From Bacteroidales bacterium (lineage in GTDB: Bacteria > Bacteroidota > Bacteroidia > Bacteroidales > P3): a stretch of 64,000 nt of DNA. Below, in pieces: positions 42,767 through 51,308 of this stretch. The position numbers and the translations under genes are program-made. Under the pieces are notes generated by a model that was given only the letters and a program-made list of their open reading frames with translations, did not search any database and was not told the origin of the DNA. The first letter of the stretch is position 1. The number at the start of each line of letters is the position of its first letter. The stretch covers positions 1 through 64,000 of the forward strand of contig JAFVCE010000017.1 of the NCBI GenBank assembly GCA_017479385.1. The letters run 5' to 3'.

Positions 42767-43702
42767 ATGACACAAGGTATTCTTATTGCGGTAGTTGTAT
42801 TGGGCGTGATAGGCGCAATATTTGCCGTGGTGCTCTATTTTGTAGCGCAAAAATTCAAAGTTATTGAAGACCCATTAATAGACGAGGTGGCCGAAGTCTT
42901 GCCCGGTGCCAACTGTGGCGGCTGTGGAAAAGCCGGCTGTCGTGCCTTTGCTGAAGCCTGCGTGGCGCAAGGAAATCTGGATGGCCTGCGTTGTGCGCCT
43001 GGTGGCGACGCCGTGGCCGCCAAGGTGGCCGAGCTGCTCGGTTGCGCGACCGAGGCGGGCGAACCCCAAGTGGCTGTGGTTCGTTGCCGTCCCTGCAATG
43101 TGGGCGAAAAGCGTCGCTCTAACTACGACGGTTTGAAAAGTTGCGCTTTTGCTCATTCTCTATACACTGGCGAAGGGGGGTGCCCATTCGGCTGTCTCGG
43201 CTGTGGCGACTGTGTCAATGCCTGCCTATTTGGTGCCATCAAGATGGACGCCGAGAAGGGTACTCCGGTGGTCGACGAAACCAAGTGCACCGCTTGTGGC
43301 GCCTGTGTCAAGGCTTGTCCGCGCTCGGTTATCGAACTCCGCAACAAGGGTCGCAAAGACCGCCGTGTGTGGGTCAGCTGTATCAACAAAGAGAAAGGTG
43401 CCGAGGCTCGCAAAAGTTGTGCCAACGCCTGCATAGGATGTGGCAAATGCGAGAAGGTTTGCCCAGTCGAGGCCGTCCACGTCAACAACAATGTGGCATA
43501 TATCGACTTCAACAAGTGCATTGCTTGCCGCAAGTGCGAAGTCGAGTGCCCCACTGGTGCCATCACCGACGCCAACTTCCCCGCCCCTGTCAACAAAGAA
43601 AAACCCGCTCCCAAGCCAGCCGCTCAACCAGCACAGCCTCAGACCACGGCTGGCGAAGCTACAGTGATTGAAAAAACAACACCCACTAACACCCAAAACT
43701 GA
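42767..43702 (+). CDS. rnfB: Rnf electron transport complex subunit B
   Basis: Iron-sulfur entry or exit subunit of the ion-pumping ferredoxin:NAD oxidoreductase. The 311-residue protein has an N-terminal membrane helix (ILIAVVVLGVIGAIFAVVLYF), then the Fes cluster motif NCGGCGKAGCRAFAEACV. Several [4Fe-4S] ferredoxin motifs follow: CLGCGDCVNACLFGAI, CTACGACVKACPRS, CIGCGKCEKVCPVEAV and CIACRKCEVECPTGAI. The tail is Pro/Ala-rich. First gene of rnfBCDGE. Confidence 0.96.
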   Translation: MTQGILIAVVVLGVIGAIFAVVLYFVAQKFKVIEDPLIDEVAEVLPGANCGGCGKAGCRAFAEACVAQGNLDGLRCAPGGDAVAAKVAELLGCATEAGEPQVAVVRCRPCNVGEKRRSNYDGLKSCAFAHSLYTGEGGCPFGCLGCGDCVNACLFGAIKMDAEKGTPVVDETKCTACGACVKACPRSVIELRNKGRKDRRVWVSCINKEKGAEARKSCANACIGCGKCEKVCPVEAVHVNNNVAYIDFNKCIACRKCEVECPTGAITDANFPAPVNKEKPAPKPAAQPAQPQTTAGEATVIEKTTPTNTQN

Positions 43703-43707
43703 ACTAC

Positions 43708-45036
43708 ATGAAGACTTTCAAAATGGGTGGTGTACACCCCGAAGAAAACAAAATATCGAACGATGCCGTCATCGAGCAAATGCCGCTCCCGTCGCAGGTC
43801 GTCGTTCTCATGAATCAGCATCTTGGTGCCCCAGCGACCCCGGTCGTGGCCAAAGGCGACAAGGTCAAGGTCGGCCAACTCATAGGCGAAGCCCAAGCTT
43901 TTATGTGTGCCAACGTTCACTCGCCAGTGAGCGGGACGGTAACTAAAATCGATACCTGCAAAGATATTGCTGGAATTGCCAAACCTGCTATCTATATCAA
44001 TGTCGAGGGCGACGAGTGGGTCGACACCATAGACCGCACACCCGAAATCAAACGCGAATGCAATCTCGAGCCAAAAGAGATTGTTGCCAAACTCAAAGAG
44101 ATGGGCATTGTTGGTTTGGGTGGCGCCACGTTCCCTGCGCATATCAAATATAGTGTGCCCGAGGGTAAGAAGGCCGAATACTTGATAATCAACGCCGTAG
44201 AGTGCGAGCCTTACCTCACCTCCGACTATCGTGTCATGATGGAACACGCCGAAGAGATTTGCATCGGCGTAAGCATTCTCCGCAAAGCTCTCGGTGTTCC
44301 GAACGCCTACATTGGTATCGAGAACAACAAACCAGTCCCAATATCGGTTATGACCGAAATGTCAAAGAACTTTCAGGGCATCGTGGTCGAACCGCTCAAA
44401 GTTAAGTACCCGCAAGGTGCTGAAAAACAATTAATCAACGCCATTACAGGCCGCAAAGTTCCCAGTGGCAAGCTCCCAATCGATGTGGGCTGTGTAGTAA
44501 GTAACGTCGGAACTGCGTTTTCAGTATACGAAGCGATACAAAAAAATAAACCTCTTATCGAAAACATCCTCACCGTTACCGGCAAGAAAATCCCGTCGCA
44601 ACATAACTATCAGGTTCGCATAGGTATCACCTACAACGATATTATTAAGCACGCAATCGGAGCATTGCCAGAGACCACGGGTAAAGTCATCAGTGGTGGC
44701 CCGATGATGGGTAAAGCCATTGTCAACCTTGACGCCCCGACCACAAAAGGTGCCAGCAGTGTGCTCGTGATGGATGAGGCCGAAGCCCGTCGCAATCCCG
44801 AAACGAACTGCATACGTTGTGGCAAGTGTGCCAACGCCTGCCCGATGGGTCTCGAACCATACCTCTTCTCGGCACTGGTCAAAAATGGCCGTATCGAAGA
44901 GGCTCAGAAACATAACATTCTCGACTGCATTGAATGTGGATGCTGCTTCTTTAGTTGCCCTGCCAACAAGCCACTTACCGACGAAATCCGCCTCGGCAAG
45001 AATCGCGTCCGCGCCATGATGGCAGCCAAAAGATAA
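43708..45036 (+). CDS. rnfC: Rnf electron transport complex subunit C
   Basis: Peripheral subunit that binds NADH and FMN and passes electrons through two [4Fe-4S] clusters. The 442-residue protein begins KTFKMGGVHPEENK. A Complex I 51-kDa-like fold is shown by GIVGLGGATFPAHIKY near residue 135 and NAVECEPYLTSDYR. The SLBB-type segment follows. The two cluster motifs near the C-terminus are CIRCGKCANACPMGLEPYL and CIECGCCFFSCPANKPL. Starts 5 bp after rnfB. Confidence 0.96.
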   Translation: MKTFKMGGVHPEENKISNDAVIEQMPLPSQVVVLMNQHLGAPATPVVAKGDKVKVGQLIGEAQAFMCANVHSPVSGTVTKIDTCKDIAGIAKPAIYINVEGDEWVDTIDRTPEIKRECNLEPKEIVAKLKEMGIVGLGGATFPAHIKYSVPEGKKAEYLIINAVECEPYLTSDYRVMMEHAEEICIGVSILRKALGVPNAYIGIENNKPVPISVMTEMSKNFQGIVVEPLKVKYPQGAEKQLINAITGRKVPSGKLPIDVGCVVSNVGTAFSVYEAIQKNKPLIENILTVTGKKIPSQHNYQVRIGITYNDIIKHAIGALPETTGKVISGGPMMGKAIVNLDAPTTKGASSVLVMDEAEARRNPETNCIRCGKCANACPMGLEPYLFSALVKNGRIEEAQKHNILDCIECGCCFFSCPANKPLTDEIRLGKNRVRAMMAAKR

Positions 45037-45085
45037 GTAACGCCCCCTTAATAATTAATGAATACACTAATATTATATTAAGAAT

Positions 45086-46045
45086 ATGAAACTTTTAAAT
45101 ATTTCTGGCTCGCCGCACGTCCACAGCGACGAATCTACAAAAAAAATTATGTGGCGCGTCAACTTGGCATTGATACCAATGTTGCTCGTTGCCATTGCCT
45201 ATTTCGGTCTCAATGCACTGCTTATCAGCATTGTATCGGTTGTGTGGTGCCTCCTCTTCCAGTGGCTGATTGAGAAGTTTATAATGAAAACCCCCTCAAC
45301 CATCAGCGATGGTTCGGCCATCGTTACAGGTTTGCTGTTGGCCTTCAACGTTCCTGCAACCAAAGAGATGATTCTTCTGGTAGGCCTTGGTGCACTCGTA
45401 GCAATCGGTATTGGCAAAATGTCGTTTGGTGGACTTGGTAAGAACCCCTTCAACCCAGCACTTGTTGGCCGTGTGTTCCTGCTAATATCGTTCCCTGTGC
45501 AGATGACTACTTGGCCAACGGCTGGTAAGCTCTTCCCAATGACGCTCGACACAGTCTCTGGTCCCACACCCCTCATGCTGCTCAAAGAGGGTGGCACCGA
45601 GGCTCTCCCCCAAGCTTGGGAACTTTTCCTTGGTCATATAGGCGGTTCGCTCGGCGAAGTTTCGGCTTTGGCCATACTCATTGGTGCAATCTACCTGCTT
45701 TGTCGTAAGATTATTACATGGCATATCCCTGTTGCTTTTATTGGTACTGCATTCGTTTTCAGCGCCATACTTTGGCTGGTTAACCCCGAGCTTTATGTCG
45801 ACCCCGTTACTTCTATCCTCACAGGTGGTATCATGCTGGGTGCCTGTTTCATGGCAACCGATATGGTTACGTCGCCAATGTCGAAGGTAGGCCAACTGAT
45901 TTTCGGTGCTGGTTGTGGCCTGCTTACCATCATCATCCGCACTTGGGGAGCTTACCCCGAAGGAGTCTCGTTTGCCATTCTTATTATGAATGCCGTAACT
46001 CCGCTCCTCAATCGTTGGTGCAAACCTGCACGTTTTGCTTGTTAA
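45086..46045 (+). CDS. rnfD: Rnf electron transport complex subunit D
   Basis: Integral membrane subunit, homologous to NqrB, with covalently bound FMN. The 319-residue protein starts LNISGSPHVHSDESTKKIMW, diagnostic for RnfD, and has about nine or ten membrane helices. GKMSFGGLGKNPFNPALVGR lies near 111-130. The flavinylation site S-G-x-T is seen as VSGPTPLMLL at about residue 157. SDGSAIVTGLLLAFN is a further conserved helix motif. Confidence 0.96.
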   Translation: MKLLNISGSPHVHSDESTKKIMWRVNLALIPMLLVAIAYFGLNALLISIVSVVWCLLFQWLIEKFIMKTPSTISDGSAIVTGLLLAFNVPATKEMILLVGLGALVAIGIGKMSFGGLGKNPFNPALVGRVFLLISFPVQMTTWPTAGKLFPMTLDTVSGPTPLMLLKEGGTEALPQAWELFLGHIGGSLGEVSALAILIGAIYLLCRKIITWHIPVAFIGTAFVFSAILWLVNPELYVDPVTSILTGGIMLGACFMATDMVTSPMSKVGQLIFGAGCGLLTIIIRTWGAYPEGVSFAILIMNAVTPLLNRWCKPARFAC

Positions 46046-46066
46046 ACTATTAAAAAATTACTAACT

Positions 46067-46624
46067 ATGGCAAAGAAAGCTCAATCAACCTTAATCAATA
46101 TGTTCCTGTCGCTCACGGTGATAGCCATCGTGGCTGCTGCCGCGTTGGCTTTGGTCAATGCCGTTACCGAAGAGCCAATCGAACTGGCCAAGCAGAAGAA
46201 AACCAATTCTGCCATCAAGGCCGTGTTGCCCGAATACGACCACACAGAAAATCTCGACGTTGATGGCAGCAGTTGTGTACTGGCATTCAATGCCAACAAC
46301 GAACTCGTTGGCGTGGCCATCAACTCGGGTAGTGACAAAGGTTTCGGTGGACATATTAGCATTATGTTCGGTTTCGATACTGATGGTAATATAACTGGCT
46401 ACCAGATACTCGAAACAGCCGAGACGCCAGGCCTTGGTGCCAAAGCCGACAAGTGGTTCGCCGAAGGCGGTAAAGGCAACGTTATCGGAAAAAATCCAGG
46501 AACCAACAACCTCAAAGTCAGCAAAGACGGAGGCGAAGTCGACGCTATTAGCGGCTCGACCATCACCTCGCGTGCATTCTGCGAGTCGATTGCTGCTGCT
46601 TACGAAATCTTTAAAAAAATCTAA
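46067..46624 (+). CDS. rnfG: Rnf electron transport complex subunit G
   Basis: Subunit with one membrane helix (LINMFLSLTVIAIVAAAALALVN) and an exported FMN-binding domain. The 185-residue length is close to other Bacteroidota RnfG. GAKADKWFAEGGKGN and the flavinylation motif SGSTITSRAF near residue 168 are intact, so the covalent FMN-Thr link should form. GFGGHISIMFGFDTDGNITGYQI is the typical core. Confidence 0.95.
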   Translation: MAKKAQSTLINMFLSLTVIAIVAAAALALVNAVTEEPIELAKQKKTNSAIKAVLPEYDHTENLDVDGSSCVLAFNANNELVGVAINSGSDKGFGGHISIMFGFDTDGNITGYQILETAETPGLGAKADKWFAEGGKGNVIGKNPGTNNLKVSKDGGEVDAISGSTITSRAFCESIAAAYEIFKKI

Positions 46625-46636
46625 AAGTAAATAGTT

Positions 46637-47227
46637 ATGAAAGCATCAGATATAATCAAAAACGGACTTATCAAAGAAAACCCGACATGGGTTCTCATAC
46701 TCGGAATGTGCCCCACGCTGGCCACCACCACCTCGGCTGTTAACGGTATGAGTATGGGATTGGCTACTACCTTTGTCCTCATGATGTCGAACATCGTAAT
46801 TTCGCTCCTCAAAAGCGTCATTCCAGACAAGGTCCGTATACCGGCATTTATCGTCATCATTGCTACGTTTGTCACTATTGTCCAGATGGTTATGCAGGCC
46901 TATCTGCCTTCACTCTACGACAGTTTGGGCCTTTTCATCCCCCTCATTGTTGTCAACTGCATTGTGCTGGGTCGTGCCGAAGCTTTCGCATCTAAAAACA
47001 ACGTGTGGCACTCGTTTCTTGATGGTCTCTTCATGGGGCTTGGTTTTACTTGGGCACTGACATTGCTCGGCATAGTGCGCGAGTTGCTTGGCGGTGGCTC
47101 TATCTTTGGCCACAGCATCATTGGCGGTGCCGACGGTATGCTCCTCTTCATCCTGCCTCCGGGTGGTTTCCTCTGCCTCGGTCTGCTCATGGCCCTCATC
47201 AACCGCCTGCGCAAAAATGCTGCCTAA
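46637..47227 (+). CDS. rnfE: Rnf electron transport complex subunit E
   Basis: Six-helix membrane subunit that, with RnfA, is known to hold a membrane [2Fe-2S] cluster. The 196-residue protein starts MKASDIIKNGLIKENPTWVL, the RnfE pattern (RnfA lacks this cytoplasmic start). Cluster Cys candidates are in LGMCPTLATTTSAVNG and VVNCIVLGRAEAFASKNNV. The next gene downstream is not rnfA but an unrelated secreted protein, so the operon ends here without subunit A. Confidence 0.95.
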   Translation: MKASDIIKNGLIKENPTWVLILGMCPTLATTTSAVNGMSMGLATTFVLMMSNIVISLLKSVIPDKVRIPAFIVIIATFVTIVQMVMQAYLPSLYDSLGLFIPLIVVNCIVLGRAEAFASKNNVWHSFLDGLFMGLGFTWALTLLGIVRELLGGGSIFGHSIIGGADGMLLFILPPGGFLCLGLLMALINRLRKNAA

Positions 47228-47300
47228 AAGCCTATAAAATGTTAAAAAATGAGCCGAAAAGCCACTACTTTGTGTCTAATAGATATAAATTATCGAAAAA

Positions 47301-47759
47301 ATGAAGAACCATTTTCTTAAATTAACCTTATTAGCATCCCTGTTCCTCGCAACAGTGTCGAGTCTCAATGCTCAAGACTGCACAGAGATATTGTTGGCAA
47401 AGTTCAACAACGATACGGCTCTTATCAACGATTACCCTCAGGTCAAGTTAGATTACTACTGCCACTACGCACAGAACGCCTTCTACCTTTCTGACGAGCT
47501 GCCCGAAGGTGCCGAGGTTAAACCCCTCACGCAGGTCTATAACCTGCGTACCGGCGATGTCCTTACCGAGCAGCAGGCCTCTGACCTCACCTCGCTCATC
47601 TACTACGAATACAACTTCAACAAGCTCCAGTTGCAATACTATCGTGGCAACATCACCATCTGCTTCCCGCTCACTAACTCGCTGCATAAGTATTTAGTTC
47701 TCCGTTCGCTGGACGAGATTTACGACCGAACCGAATTTCCTCACAAATATAATAAATAG
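47301..47759 (+). CDS. Small secreted hypothetical protein
   Basis: A 152-residue exported protein with signal peptide MKNHFLKLTLLASLFLATVSSLNAQ. The mature part is rich in Tyr and acidic residues and has no motif I recognise. Two Cys (DCTEI and YYCHY) could form a disulfide, and a third is in TICFPL. It lies 73 bp after rnfE and 9 bp before the large adhesin-like gene, so it probably belongs with the latter, perhaps as a partner. Confidence 0.8.
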   Translation: MKNHFLKLTLLASLFLATVSSLNAQDCTEILLAKFNNDTALINDYPQVKLDYYCHYAQNAFYLSDELPEGAEVKPLTQVYNLRTGDVLTEQQASDLTSLIYYEYNFNKLQLQYYRGNITICFPLTNSLHKYLVLRSLDEIYDRTEFPHKYNK

Positions 47760-47768
47760 TTAAGAGCT

Positions 47769-50700
47769 ATGAAAAAGTTAATCCCATTACTCCTGACTTT
47801 ATCTTTATCGTTCAATGCGTTCTCGCAGGGAGGAGGAGGACTTGTGTCAGTTAGCCTAAACGACGATGTAAATGGCGATACAGTCAGATTGGCCGATGCT
47901 GGTATGAGAATATTCCCCGATGGTGGTACTGGGGTGCCCTATACGCCAGACCAGGACGTCCACTATACAATTACTAATACCTGCCCAATAAATCTTGACA
48001 ATGTAGACTCAATTAAATTGCTGTCTATAGTCATAGAGAACATAACAATCTACAATACAGATACGTTGTATATCTACGACGGTTATACCACAGATGCGCC
48101 CTTGCTTTGGAAAGGTAACTCGTCCTACCGCAGTAACAACGCTTTAACAATCTTCGTTTCGCCAACCAATTTGGAGGCACTCACCATCCGCTTCTATGCT
48201 GCACCCTCCAATGTTCCCGACTCGCTGCGCGGAGGTTTTTCACTTTATGCGGACTGTAATAAGCCGTGCGAGAAACCTACCCCCACACTGTCGCAGACTT
48301 TTATCAAGACGCGTAATGGCGAGCCATACGCTACCCAACGTATGACGAAGCTCTACTCTTACGACACCGTTTACCGTATCGATACCACTACCGATGACAA
48401 TGGTTTTATGACATTTGATACGGTACTGGTGGGTACCGATACCAGCTCGGTAGACGGAATCAACCTCTGCTTGGGCGACGGTGTTATCCTTTCGTGCGAT
48501 GCGAGTTATACGCATACCACGGGCTGGTACAATTCTACCAATGCCAACACTCACTTTGTGTGGACTATGGGTAATGGCACACAAATCGACACGATTGGTG
48601 GTTCGTCTATATACTACGAAGGCTACAGCGACCTCGACTGCTACGACCTCTCGGTATCGCTCGTCGACACCTTCGGCTGCCAGTCTCTCATACCTACAAC
48701 AGCCCGTGTGCGCTTGGCTCAAAACCCAATCAAGACACTCTTCACGCTGGCAACCATCTGCAATGTCGACTCGTTGCAGGTCAACATCGGTTTCGATGGC
48801 GACAACGCAACCATGACCCTTCGCCACATCACGTTCGAGAAAGTACGTTCGCGCACCAACGACGCCAAAACCTATATCCCCGACGGACCCAGGTGTGTAG
48901 ATATCTTGGGTGTCAAGTGCTACGAGGCCCCGGTCGAGTTCGATGAGTTTCCCCCAGGACGTTCCGTTACCTCGGCTGCCGACATCTGTTCCATCTGCGT
49001 CAACTATGAACACACCTATATGGGCGACTATAGTATGGCAATCATTTGCCCCACATACCAAACCATCCCCTCCAATCCTGAACATGGTATTGCTATGTTG
49101 AAAAATTATCAACCAGTTCGCCCCGTTGGACCTGGAGTAAGCCCAGAGGAGAGCGATATAGACGGAACTTATTCGGGGGGTGGTACGTTTACAGGCCTCC
49201 CATATGGAGGAGATTATTCCCCTTGGGATGGGTATGCAGGTACACCTCCTGTTGGTACGCCTAATTATTGCGACACCATTTATAATATGTATGGTTTTGG
49301 TTACAACTACTGTTTCTCGCTCAATAGCGAGTACACCCTTGTTACTGGAGAGCCCGCCAATACATACAGACCTGTCGGAGCCGGAATTGCCAGTACAGGC
49401 CACACCCACAGCGAAACCATCAACTTCGGCCCAATCCCTTATCCATACGCTGGTGCAGGTGAGTCGGCAGGCGAAGTAACCTTCACCACCAAAGATTCGA
49501 GCGACCACGCCAACAAGATGGACTACTATGTTCCGGCCGACGACTTCTCGACCCTTATCGGTTGCCCTCTCAACGGAACGTGGAAAATCCAGATATGCGA
49601 CAACCTTAGTCGCGATAATGGCTGGGTGTTTAGTTGGTCGCTCGACATTTGTGGCGTCAGTTCCGGTAGTGGTTGCGAATATCAAGTCGGTATCGACTCG
49701 GTGTTGTGGTACCCAGACCCCGACGAGCGTTACAATGACTACGAGACCGGCAAATATCGTGGACTCCAGGTCCACAAACGCGACGAGACCCGCTCGTTCC
49801 TGCTCTCGCCCGACACCGCCGGCACGTTCCCAATAAAGGTCAACGTCTACGACGAGTTTGGCTGCGTGTGGGATACCAGCACCCGCATTACCACCGTCTG
49901 GACACCCGAGCCCCGATTGGGCAACGACACCCTGCTTTGCAGCATCGAGTCTATCGTGCTCGACGCCAGCGACCGCCATTCCGAAACCTGCAATTTCTCC
50001 TACGTGTGGGAGCCCAATGGCCAGGTTAGTGATACTATCCACACCGACCGCGGCATTATTGGCGAACGTAACTACATTGCCGAGGTGGTCAACAAGCAGC
50101 ACAGCATTCGTTGCACTGCGCGCGACACCATCGTCATTCGTGTCAACCGTCAGCCGGTACCCAACTTCGACCCAGGTGTGTACCCACTCGAAGGCTGCGC
50201 CCCCTACACTGTTACTTTTAACAATACCTCGACCGATGGCGACCACTACCTCTGGGTCTTTGGCGACGGTGTGACCTCGACCGACGAGTCGCCCATCCAC
50301 TCGTTCGATGCTGGCTCGTTCGACTTCAAATACTATATCTATAGTGCCGACGGTTGCGTCGATTCGCTCGTCTATCCCAACCTCGTCACCGTCTTCCCAC
50401 ATCCACAGGCCTCTTTCTCGTGGAACCCGACTTACCCCACGGTGCTCAACCCCAACGTGCAGTTCATAAACCACACTACGCCCGATTGGGACAACAACAA
50501 GTATTATTGGGAGGTGCAATACAACCGCGCCCACCCGTTGAGCGTGCAGACCGAGACCGACCACGACCCCTACTTCAACTGGTTCAAGACCACCGAAGAA
50601 GACCTGCCAGGCAACTACATTGTGCGCCTCATTGCCCGAACCGACAACCTGGGCCCCTCGGGCAACATGACCTATTGCTACGACACCGCCGAAAACTCCA

Positions 50701-50999
50701 TATTGCTGGTCAACGACTTCTTGCAGTTCCCCAACGTGGTTACCCCCAATGGCGACGGCGTCAACGACCGCTTCGTCATCAAAAACCTCATCGACGGCTT
50801 GGGCTTCCCAATCAACCAGCTCGATATATACAACAAGTGGGGCGCCCACGTCTACCACAAAGTCAACATCGCCTCCGACGACGACTTCTGGGACCCCAAC
50901 ACCAACAATATGCCAGCCGGCACCTACTTCTTCCGCTTCTCGGCCAAAGGCTACAATGGCAACATTGAGCGCAACGGCACCATCGAGGTGGTGCGGTGA
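47769..50999 (+). CDS. Large secreted adhesin-like protein, type B type IX secretion domain
   Basis: A 1076-residue exported protein with signal peptide MKKLIPLLLTLSLSFNAFSQ. Next comes a CUB-like region (TDTLYIYDGYTTDAPLLW and LTIRFYAAPS, residues 20-160). A proprotein-convertase P-like domain lies at about 370-640 (VNYEHTYMGDYSMAIICPT and GTWKIQICDNLSRDNGWVF). A PKD domain follows (GCAPYTVTFNNTSTDGDHYL and VFGDGVTSTDESPIHSF). The last 90 residues are a CHU_C sorting domain: FPNVVTPNGDGVNDRF, LDIYNKWGAHVYHK, MPAGTYFFRFSAKGYNG. It is expected at or beyond the cell surface. No protease catalytic triad is visible, so adhesion or scaffolding is inferred. Confidence 0.9.
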   Translation: MKKLIPLLLTLSLSFNAFSQGGGGLVSVSLNDDVNGDTVRLADAGMRIFPDGGTGVPYTPDQDVHYTITNTCPINLDNVDSIKLLSIVIENITIYNTDTLYIYDGYTTDAPLLWKGNSSYRSNNALTIFVSPTNLEALTIRFYAAPSNVPDSLRGGFSLYADCNKPCEKPTPTLSQTFIKTRNGEPYATQRMTKLYSYDTVYRIDTTTDDNGFMTFDTVLVGTDTSSVDGINLCLGDGVILSCDASYTHTTGWYNSTNANTHFVWTMGNGTQIDTIGGSSIYYEGYSDLDCYDLSVSLVDTFGCQSLIPTTARVRLAQNPIKTLFTLATICNVDSLQVNIGFDGDNATMTLRHITFEKVRSRTNDAKTYIPDGPRCVDILGVKCYEAPVEFDEFPPGRSVTSAADICSICVNYEHTYMGDYSMAIICPTYQTIPSNPEHGIAMLKNYQPVRPVGPGVSPEESDIDGTYSGGGTFTGLPYGGDYSPWDGYAGTPPVGTPNYCDTIYNMYGFGYNYCFSLNSEYTLVTGEPANTYRPVGAGIASTGHTHSETINFGPIPYPYAGAGESAGEVTFTTKDSSDHANKMDYYVPADDFSTLIGCPLNGTWKIQICDNLSRDNGWVFSWSLDICGVSSGSGCEYQVGIDSVLWYPDPDERYNDYETGKYRGLQVHKRDETRSFLLSPDTAGTFPIKVNVYDEFGCVWDTSTRITTVWTPEPRLGNDTLLCSIESIVLDASDRHSETCNFSYVWEPNGQVSDTIHTDRGIIGERNYIAEVVNKQHSIRCTARDTIVIRVNRQPVPNFDPGVYPLEGCAPYTVTFNNTSTDGDHYLWVFGDGVTSTDESPIHSFDAGSFDFKYYIYSADGCVDSLVYPNLVTVFPHPQASFSWNPTYPTVLNPNVQFINHTTPDWDNNKYYWEVQYNRAHPLSVQTETDHDPYFNWFKTTEEDLPGNYIVRLIARTDNLGPSGNMTYCYDTAENSILLVNDFLQFPNVVTPNGDGVNDRFVIKNLIDGLGFPINQLDIYNKWGAHVYHKVNIASDDDFWDPNTNNMPAGTYFFRFSAKGYNGNIERNGTIEVVR

Positions 51000-51025
51000 G
51001 GCTGGTGCCAGAGAACGAAAAATAG

Positions 51026-51075
51026 GTTTAGTGGGCTTGAAAGGTCAAACGGGTGACCTGTCAGGCCCACTAAAC
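51026..51075 (+). terminator. Long two-stage hairpin after the adhesin gene
   Basis: GTTTAGTGGGC (51026-51036) pairs perfectly with GCCCACTAAAC (51065-51075). Inside, AGGTCA (51042-51047) pairs with TGACCT (51054-51059) across symmetrical 5-nt internal loops. No T-run follows, so it may be an RNA structure or protein site and not a simple terminator. The rest of the 51000-51308 gap holds the DUF1015 promoter and a leader of about 100 nt. Confidence 0.6.
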
Positions 51076-51196
51076 TTTCAATGGCCCAATAGGGCACTAA
51101 TTGAGCCAAAAGCCATTCTGGGCGGATAAAAACTTCATAATCAGCATTTCTTTTGCAAAGAGTGAACTTTAATTTCTCCAATTCAAAAAAAAATCA

Positions 51197-51204
51197 TACC
51201 TTTG
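51197..51204 (+). promoter_or_regulatory. -7 box (TACCTTTG) for the DUF1015 gene
   Basis: TACCTTTGC, about 105 bp before the ATG at 51309. The leader is long for this genome; I see no known riboswitch in it. Confidence 0.6.
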
Positions 51205-51308
51205 CATATCGAAACCTTGTGTCTGCGATCACTCAACTCTGACGCAAGACGCTGAAAACCAAGTGTTTTTGTATAAAAATATCGTAACATAAAAACAACC
51301 GTAAAGCA

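Noticed and set aside
47301-47759. rnfA candidate after rnfE
   Set aside because: The product has a signal peptide and a soluble mature part, not six membrane helices.
48240-50858. Open frame of 872 codons on the minus strand
   Set aside because: Shadow of the adhesin-like gene; no start context, domain or signal peptide.
47769-50999. Subtilisin-like protease, from the convertase P-like domain
   Set aside because: No Asp/His/Ser catalytic motifs were found; only the P-like domain is present.
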